Shown one piece after another: positions 56,261 through 64,000 of a DNA stretch of 64,000 nt. The translations under genes were made by a program, and so were the position numbers. The stretch spans positions 692,422,083 through 692,486,082 of the forward strand of contig NC_081412.1 in NCBI RefSeq assembly GCF_030272615.1, written 5' to 3'. The number at the start of each line of letters is the position of its first letter. Position 1 is the first letter of the stretch. This DNA comes from Cryptomeria japonica. Lineage: Eukaryota > Streptophyta > Pinopsida > Cupressales > Cupressaceae. The notes beneath the pieces are model-generated. The model saw only the letters and a program-made list of their open reading frames with translations, ran no database searches and had not been told where the DNA came from.

Positions 56261-57250
56261 AGTTTTTTGATTGTACCAGTGTAACTGTCTCAGTGTCTTG
56301 TACTAGTTGAGGCATTATCGGATCTGTAATGATCACTTCCACTACCAGTTCTTTGTCATATGATATAGATTGATCTCTACATTTCTCATCCACTTTCACA
56401 TTTGCTCTCTCCACAATTTTTTGCAAGCTTTTGTTATAACATCTATATGCTTTTCTCTAAATCGAATATCCAAGAAATATCCCGTCATCACATCTAGGAT
56501 CAAACTTCCCAATTGAATCATCCCTTTTGATATAACATTTACTTCCAAAAATTCTGAAATATTTAAGAGTAGGTGTATGTCCAAACCATAATTCATAAGG
56601 AGCCTTACCGGTTTGACCTTTGATATGAACTATTTTGAATGTGTAGACTATTGTACTCATTGCTTCTCTCCAGTAGATGTGAGGCAATGTGGCTTCAATC
56701 ATCATGGTTCTTCCTGCATCCAAAATGGTTCTATTCTTCCTTTCCACTACTCCATTCTACTGAGGAGTCCGAGGTATAGATAATTGTCTCCCAATTCCAT
56801 TTATCTCACAAAAACTATTAAATTCATGAGATGTGCACTCATCACCTTGATCTAATCTCAGACATTTGATTTTTAATATAGTTTATGTTTCCACCTTTTC
56901 TTTAAAGATCTTGAATTTCTCAAAAGCTTATGATTTCTCCCTTAGAAAAGTCACCCACATCATTCTAGAATAATCATCAATTATTAGCATGAAGTACCCA
57001 TCACCTTGAAAGCTTCTAGTCCTTGCTGGACCACATAAGTCAGTATGAATCAAATCAAGCACATCAATATATTTATCATGTATGTTCTTAAAAGAAGTTA
57101 TAACATGCTTCCCCAATTGACATTCCTTACATATCGGATTATGAGGCTTTATAATCTTAGGTATATCTCTAACTGCCTTTATTGAACTGATCTTAACAAT
57201 ACAATCAAAATTAACATGACACAACCTCTTATGCCATAACCAATTCTCAT
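56261..57250 (-). pseudogene. Integrase of copia D
   Basis: Zinc domain WHKRLCHVNFDC...CKECQLGK, catalytic HTDLCGPARTRSFQGDGYFM and the final NGVVERKNR (56700s). A TAG at 56757-56759 replaces the second Gln of the usual P-Q-Q-N-G. The middle catalytic segment reads RLDQGDECTS with changes. C-terminal GRTMMIEATLPHIYWREAMS and DDGIFLGYSI follow. Broken by several stops, it ends at the E insertion. Confidence 0.84.
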
Positions 57251-58790
57251 CAATATGAGCAATCAAACATGTCTTATCACTGGTGTTCAAGTGAAAGATA
57301 TTACCTCTAGTCTGAGTATCGGTTGCAATCTCCAAACCAGTTTTGTTAATGATTTTTCATTTTCTATCTTTGAACTGAAGTTGGAATCCCTTATTCACCA
57401 ATTGACCAACACTTAAAAGATTATGCTTTCAACCTTCTACATAGTAGACATTATTAGTATTATGTTTTCCATCCAGAGAAATAATACCTCTACCTTTGAT
57501 CATACATGCTTTGTCATCCCCAAATCTGAATTGACCTCCATTGTATTCTTGTAGGGACATAAATTTTATTTTATCTCCACTCATATTATGTGAGACTCTA
57601 CTATCAATTACCCATTCATCCTTCTCTCCAAATTTTTCTGTTAGGGCCCTTTCTTCATTCTTGATGATCAGTTCTGGTTCATCTTCCTTTAAAGCATAAA
57701 ACACCCATTCCTTTCCACTATCAGATCCACTAGCAGAGTCTCCTACCGGTTCATCCTCTAAGTCATCACTTACTCCATCCTCATCCACTATGTAGCATAG
57801 TTTGTTTTTCTTGAATCTATATATGTTTTGATTAGGCTTAAATGATTTCTTAATTCTTTCTTCAAATATTTCATTCCTTTTAGGACATCTAGATGTAAAT
57901 TGACCAATCTTATTACATACAAAACATTTAAAAGGTGTTTTTCCTTTATACTTACTTCCTATCGGTCCTTTAGGTACTCTTCTAGCCAATAGGGCTTCAA
58001 GTTGCTCAAATTCTTCATCCTATTTCCTCATATCTTCCAATTCTTTTTCATATAGGGCTTTCCAATCACTTTTACCGGTAGATGATGATGCATGAAAAAC
58101 AAGTTTAGATTTTACAATTCTAGAGGGTTCAAATTCTTCAAGCTCAAAAGAAGATAATTTCCCAATCAAAATGTCTCTATTAACTGAAGTGTTTTCCATT
58201 GTTCTCAATTCATTAATTGAATTAGCCTTCATCTTGTAAGCCGGTGGTAAGACTCTCAAAACTTAAGAAACTATTTCATCTTCACTTTGAGATCCTCCAC
58301 AATATTGAATTCCCATGACAATCTCATTTACTCTTTCCATAAATGCAACATTCTTCCATTATCTTCCATCTTCCAGTTGTCATATCTTATCCGATAACCA
58401 TCAAGTTTAGCAATTTTTATAGTAGGGTCACCTTCATTTAGAGTTTGAAACCTATCCCACATAACCTTTGAAGATGATTTATCATTTAATACCATGATTT
58501 GCTTATTAGAGGGTGCACACAAGAGGGCTTCTCTAGCTCTCAAATCATTTTCAATATTTTTGTCCAAGTCTACTAGAGAAAGATTACGAGATGTCTGATC
58601 ATAAGGTATATATCCTTTCTCAGTGATCTCCCAAATATCCATGCCAACACATCTAAGATGAGTCTCCATTTGGATTTTCCATATCCCAAAGTTTATTCCA
58701 TCAAGCTTAAGGATTTATCTTCTAAAAATAGTTACTGGTGGATTTGAATTATTAGTTGCCATAGGATCTACCTCAAGTAGTTAAGCTTTG
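57251..58790 (-). pseudogene. gag and protease of copia D
   Basis: Gag begins near 58760 with METHLRCVGMDIWEITEKGY at 58669, the UBN2-type domain, then RVLPPAYKMKANSINELR, knuckle CFVCNKIGQFTSRC (His changed to Gln) and protease IDSRVSHNMSGDK (Gly of D-S-G changed to Arg). Both the RNA-binding and the catalytic motif are therefore damaged. TAA and frameshifts lie at 58260-58330. Confidence 0.83.
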
Positions 58791-58805
58791 CAAAAGAGGA
58801 CCAAA

Positions 58806-58817
58806 GCTCTAATACCA
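58806..58817 (-). other. primer-binding site of copia D (CAG to TAG)
   Basis: Minus strand TGGTATTAGAGC, the same C-to-T change as in element C. Confidence 0.8.
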
Positions 58818-58819
58818 AT

Positions 58820-59265
58820 TTTTAGAATAACTAGTGGACAATTGAGAAGGGGGGGGGTGAATCAGTTGTGAACAGATTATATTAATTAAACCACTTTATA
58901 ACCTTTTAATTGGAGCACATAAACATTAAAAACCAGAATAGCAGAAGCAGATACTGGTAAACAATAAAACTTAAGAATGAAACAAAGAATCAACATAATG
59001 CAACCATACCACATAACACCATGATTTGTACATAGAAAACCTGGTAAAGGGAAAAACCATGATGGGAAGGCTACCCATAGTCAGATGATAATTCTACAGA
59101 AAGTATGTGATACAATAAGGGGCCTGCACATGCAAGGAGGCACACTGCCTAGAGCGTACTACTCATTACAAAGGAAACTCATAGACTATAGAGAGGTTAT
59201 AGCCACCTCAATATAATTGGACAACTATCTAGAAGAATGAACTGCCAATGATAGTGTTGTCCACA
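58820..59265 (-). repeat. 5' LTR remnant of copia D
   Basis: Has the G-tract at 58847 and 'tacatagaaaacctgg' at 59028. It matches 28282-28720 and then loses similarity at about 59265. The outer two-thirds of the LTR is missing. Confidence 0.7.
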
Positions 59266-60066
59266 AAATTTGATTCCAATTAACATCCTTAAAATAATAT
59301 TATTGAACTCAGTGCAGAAGAGACAACAAACTAGTCCAGGAAACCAGTGGATCTATTCACCTTGAAATTAACTGAAAACAAAAGAATGGAAATTATACTT
59401 AAATTCAGCATTTCGATCAACAAAACATGCAATAAACAACTTCAATCAATACCAGTGCCTTATCCAAGGTCACAAAGTCATCTAAACTCAGATAATACTG
59501 CTTAAAAAAAATATCTTTACGCATCCCATTGGCTTGGTTTCTATTAATCCTTGTATATGCCTGACACCTATAAGAATTTATGCATTCCAAATTAAACTAT
59601 GATCATCAAGATTCAAAGTCTCTTCCAAAGAGTTTACTGGTATGAGTGATCCCCGCATCTTTAATTTTCCTCCTAAAGATAAAAGCTAGCAAACACTTCT
59701 ACTGAAAATTGCCTTGCAATCCCATTCAAACAAAATAACCCTGGATTATTCAGAATGAAAATAGTACTCAGATTGAAAACACACTTGAAGATGACACAAA
59801 GCTTCACTCAAAACCGATGGTCTGTATATTGATATTAAGTTCAGAAAAATATTATAAGAAGTTTTGAATATTCTCCATTAGACTTAGAAAAGCTCAGATA
59901 AATTTCTACTGCATTTTCTTACAATTCTTTATGATCCCCTTTCCTCTAGTCCTAGTATCCATTTATAACAACATGGATGCACAAAGCTTCATACTTTTCA
60001 AGTAGATTTTGTTACAATCATTTCTTTCAATAAACAAAGAAGTTACAAAGCTTTTCACAAAAATGG
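59266..60066 (-). other. 3' flank of J, no gene
   Basis: About 800 bp without an ORF. I see no LTR signature or match elsewhere in the window. Confidence 0.4.
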
Positions 60067-63000
60067 TTACAAGTTCTTTTCGGCCTCTACAACTTCTTCA
60101 ACAAGTTGTTCGGTTGTAACTTCTTCTACCTTTTCAGGGGTGCTCTCCAACTGTTCCAGATCATGAGTGGCATATTTTGTTGTCCACTCATTGTACACAT
60201 CATCAATCGGCCATGAAAAATTAATCACTTTAGCCTTGGCTTTGGTCAACCTTTTCTAGGAGTTTCTCAATTTGTTGACTTCTGAATTGAGAAAACTATA
60301 ATGTGCCTTAATTTTCTCTATCTTCTGTATTGTTATAACAAAGAAAAAAGCATCATCTAAACCAATAATTCCTTTAATTCTTGCTGACAATTTGGCTTCT
60401 ATCTCCTTAAGCCACATTTGTTTGTCCTTCAATTGATCCGAGCTAGCAAAAACTCTTGGGAGAAACTCAAAAACTTGATCAGTATACTCCTTTTTGCACA
60501 AATTAACTTTCCTATCAACATTATCCACCCCTGCTTCTAATTGTACTAAATCTTTAGTGATGTCAGAAGTGGATCTAATGATAGGATTGGCCTCTGCTTC
60601 ATCACAAGATACACACATAAACTCTAAATCTTTCTCCCTGGGCCTCCACTTGTCAAAAATAGGTGTCAGGATGGTCTTGTCTCCCCTGAGCTCATTCCAT
60701 ATAACCAAAATTTTACTTACATTATTCTATAGCAAGGAGACATTCACGGTATCTGCAAAACTAGTAACAGTGGCCTTCACTCTATCCTCATATTTCTTTG
60801 CATACATGGCTTGGGCCTGCTTTAGATTCTCTAGCTCTTGAGGAGTAATCTCAATCATTTGAGAGATAGAAGGTGTTGGAGACGGTGGGAACTCAATGAT
60901 AGGGCTGGTAGGTGGAGGTCTGGTAGGAGAAGAGGAAATCATTAGTGTTGAGGATTCACCATAATGATGGTGTCCTGCTAGTTGCTTCTGCAATTTAGCA
61001 ATGATGTTATCTCTGTTCCTTACCTCTTCTTGAGCATTAGTGTAGGCTTTCAAAATTGTCTCCAATTTCGCCTGGAGATTTGCATTTTCCTTAGCTTCCT
61101 TTTCTACCACTGCAACACTAAATTTTGTAGTTTCTAATATAATGCTGGCAGCTTCCACTACCCCAGTAGTCTACACCCTCTTCACCATCATCCCCCCAAG
61201 GTAACTTGACATTGAGGTGTCCCTTTTCTTCTTGTTTTCACCTCTTTTTAGAGACCACATAACTAATGCAACATTGTCTTTATTGAAAGTGACTCCCTCC
61301 ATAGGTTTAGTCTCCTTTCTTACTACTTCCAGGACTAGAGCATCTCCTATATCCCATTCATGGAGGATAAGTACCCCAGCCTTCACCACCATGTCTCTTC
61401 CTTGTTGAGGAGTGATGGTCTTAAATTCTTTAGCCATTTCTTGCTTTATATCTTCCTCAACTATAGCTGGGTCTTTATGAGGCTGCTCACCTTTCCTTTT
61501 CTCGCACCTTACATTATATCTATCAATGCTTTTCTTCCACACAAATTGCATGAATGCTTCTAATGTGATGAACTTGTCATCAGCCAAGAAATCTTTACTG
61601 GCTCGCTTGATCTCAGGGTCCCATTCTTGGCCTTTGAATTCACTGGTGGTGATATTCATTTCAGCAGCTAAGGGCTCTTCTGACATTCCTTCATCTACTT
61701 CATCATAGGTGTAGGCAATCTCCCCTAGACTACCTAATTGCAATAAATGCTCAGCTGCTACCTATTCATCTCCTATATGGATAGGTGATTGTGATGGGGA
61801 ATACATGGCTTCTTCAGGTTGTATCTCTTTTCCCACTCTCTATTTCTTTGGGCTACTAAGGATGTCAATGACATCGTGTATCTTGATTACAACCTCCCTT
61901 TTTTCTTTTAGTGTTTGCATCACCTCCTCAAAACTAACAATTAAAAACTTCATCTTCTCTGCAAAGGGGTGAAAGCTTGACAAAGGGTCATATCTTATGT
62001 CAAGTTGATGGACCAAGTCTAAGGCCTTCTTATAGGCTATCCACTTTTCCTTTCTCAGCTCTTGTTCATCCAAATCAAATTCATTCCTGATAAGGTCCTC
62101 AGGGAACTAAAATTGATGGGGTTTGGCCTTGCACACAGCCCTTTTTCTAAACATACCATTGAAGGAATCTTTGGGGTCAGCACACCGAGAGACTATAGTT
62201 GATAAATGATATGATTGGAGGAAATCTCCAAAACATTTCCAACCTCCTTTGGTTATTACAAATTGGTGTGCCAAGGTAACTGTAGGGAAAATTGTCCCTT
62301 TGCCTCTACCTGTCAACTCTGCCTCTTGCACAACACCAATCTGCCTGAGTATCTATACAATTCCCACTTTAAGAGGGACCTGATAAGGTAACAAAAATGG
62401 GGTACCTGTGAAACCATATATTCTAAAAATTGTTGAAATAGGGTATAGGTAGATATCACCCCAATTGTGGACAATTTTTATGTCCTTTGCAAACTCTTGT
62501 GGCCTAATGAATTCCAAAAGTAGCTTAGGGACTCTTGAGTTTTCCAAACAGATAAGGGTCCTAATTTTTGATGCAAAATATTTATCAAACCCTAGGAAGC
62601 TTGCATCCTCTTTGTCCCATGATAGAATAGTGCTCCATAATTGCACTGGCATCTTTTCCCCATCCTTTTCTTTTACAAAGTCCATCCCACTTGCAAAATA
62701 TTCACCACCCTTGAATAAAAACAAATGCATAAGAAGGGAGTACCACCTGAAGGGCCTATCTACATTCCCATTCCTGATCCCTATCAATCCATTATGGATA
62801 GCATCAGTTATAAAAGAAATGTAATCAAAAGTTATTGCCACAGAAGGATTCAAAATCTGAGCAACCATCAACATGTAGTGAGTGGGCATACTCGCTTCAA
62901 CATCTTCCCCTAGGATTTGGCAGAGTGACCAGTATAATCCTTTAGCCCTAAGGGTAAACAAATTTAGAGAGAAGAGCTCTTCGGTATTAGGTCCCACAAC

Positions 63001-63558
63001 AGTTAACCCACCTATCTTCAAAAAGAATTCTTTGAGAGGCCCATTTCTTAGGTGATTTCTTTGCAAATTATACACCTAAGCTAATGATTTAAAATCAATA
63101 GGCTCCGGAAGAATAGTGTATTCACTCAACCTAAAGGCATTCCTAAATTCTTCATTGTTAATATCAATGAGGGTCTTCCCACTGATATCCTTTACACTTC
63201 TTGAAATTGGGTCATTGCTATGTGTAATCTGAGTCAGAAGGTTTGCGTCAAAGAAAACCCCTAGAACCACCAACTTTCCAACATCTAATTCCCATATACT
63301 ATTCTAAGGGGCTGGAGATTTTCTCATACTGAACCTAGCCTTGAATAATCCTAATCTAGACATCACTACTTGAGGGTCTCTTAACCAATTCCCTTTATCA
63401 TATAAACCCTCTCCTATTTTTAGGCGAGAAGCTTTTGGCACCAACTCTTTCATTTTGGAAGCCACATTAGTTGACAACGTTAATTGTTCAAGGAAATCAT
63501 CACAAATTGCCCTCTCATGATAATTGACTTTTCCTGAGAATTCCCTTTTAGGTGCCAT
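60067..63558 (-). pseudogene. J: 1,163-codon unassigned ORF with nine in-frame TAG stops
   Basis: A single frame from ATG 63558 (MAPKREFSG) to TAA 60067-60069, without frameshift. Nine internal stops, every one TAG: 63304, 63076, 62353, 62107, 61840, 61762, 61171, 60727 and 60256. Homologous to relic H throughout (GKLVVLGVFFDANLL, PFRWYSLLMHLFLF, GRGKGTIFP, VLILHEWDIGDA). Residues about 800-950 are coiled coil followed by a Pro/Ser segment (SPTRPPPTSPIIEFPPSP), then another helical acidic tail. I recognise no known domain. It could be a TE-borne ORF or an orphan host gene silenced by methylation-driven mutation; the H copy and setting favour the former. Confidence 0.75.
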
Positions 63559-64000
63559 CTCTTTTAGAAACTTAAGCAAGTGATTCAATAATGTCTTTCA
63601 ATTGTTCTATGATGGATTAAAATCTCAGTAAAACATACACAATTTAAAAGAAAGATGGCTGAACAAGACTATAGAGAAACCTGCTTGTACTTGAACGAAT
63701 TAGCTCTGCAATTGAAGAAGTCTACTCTGCAACTATTTCTTTGCAAGTGCTCTATAGAATGATATCTCATTTCAATTGATACGAGATCATATATGGCGGT
63801 TGGGCTCTTAATTCCGACATTGATTCCACATGCTTGCCATCCTTTCAGAATTGAATTCATGAAAGAATTCGAAGTTTTCGGTCCAACGGGTCACAACGCC
63901 CATGCATGTTTTCCTTTTTGCTATTTCGCAGAAATTAATTTCTTGGCAACTCTACTTCGTTAAACAGTGCGGGCCGTCTGATCAGATGAGAATTGATTGG
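63559..64000 (-). other. 5' flank of J
   Basis: No second exon or pol motif seen. Somewhat more GC-rich near the window edge. A leader or LTR would lie here or beyond the window. Confidence 0.35.

Larger units (their letters stand above)
43957..59265 (-). mobile_element. Ty1/copia element D, rearranged and twice invaded
   Basis: Minus strand from 58820: primer site, gag, protease, integrase to 56261; interrupted by E; resumes at 49517 with the IN/RT linker, RT, RNase H to 47105; 3' untranslated region; interrupted by C; polypurine tract and LTR remnant at 44410-43957. The AATTG duplications of E join D in frame. Both LTRs are truncated on their outer sides, so D has no usable duplication. 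The RT-RNase H region is partly duplicated. Confidence 0.75.

Noticed and set aside
60067-63558. Genome-wide reassignment of TAG to an amino acid
   Set aside because: Plant nuclear genomes use the standard code, TAA/TGA stops also occur in sister elements here, and Gln-aligned TAGs are better explained by CAG deamination. Kept only as an alternative.
1-64000. CRISPR arrays, bacterial operons, ribosome-binding sites
   Set aside because: None seen. The content is eukaryotic retroelements throughout.

Overview
This window is plant nuclear DNA made almost entirely of LTR retrotransposons stacked inside one another. I found no convincing host gene, tRNA, rRNA or CRISPR array. Low GC, dense nesting, a chromodomain Ty3/gypsy element, a gypsy element with a second RNase H, many Ty1/copia copies with primer-binding sites matching the initiator-tRNA-Met type, and decayed reading frames all fit a large repeat-rich plant genome. 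A gymnosperm is my guess, not something the sequence proves.

Layout. (1) 1-21563: a minus-strand chromovirus-type gypsy element ('I'), split in its gag by a 14.2-kb plus-strand element 'A' (4999-19198, TSD CTCAT), which is split in its second ORF by a 7.6-kb minus-strand element 'B' (9381-16955, TSD ACACC). (2) 21564-29178: a plus-strand Tat-like gypsy relic 'F' carrying two solo LTRs (24303-25291, TSD ATTGT; 26932-28228, TSD CTAAT) and cut off by a copia LTR fragment. (3) 29574-36988: full-length minus-strand copia 'G' (TSD TCCTC). (4) 36994-42420: plus-strand relic 'H' of a large unrecognised ORF, containing a 344-bp TRIM (TSD AGAGT) and followed by a solo LTR (42421-43200). (5) 43957-59265: minus-strand copia 'D', holding a truncated A-type element 'C' (44522-46876) and a copia 'E' (49518-56255, TSD AATTG). 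(6) 60067-63558: minus-strand 'J', a homologue of the H ORF.

The most interesting material is not gag-pol. A, B and C form a family of non-autonomous LTR elements: a coiled-coil/zinc-knuckle Gag-like ORF1, then a conserved ORF2 of about 1,000 codons that I cannot assign, and no protease, integrase or reverse transcriptase. Their LTR termini, U5 block, primer-binding site and polypurine tract match the copia elements D, E and G, so trans-mobilisation by copia enzymes is a reasonable inference. H and J carry a second conserved unassigned ORF of about 1,160 codons with hints of remote similarity to ORF2. J is one uninterrupted frame broken by nine in-frame stops, all TAG. TAG also dominates the stops in several other elements, often at an expected Gln, and CAG is mutated to TAG in two primer-binding sites. 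This fits deamination of methylated CHG cytosines and is a visible silencing scar.
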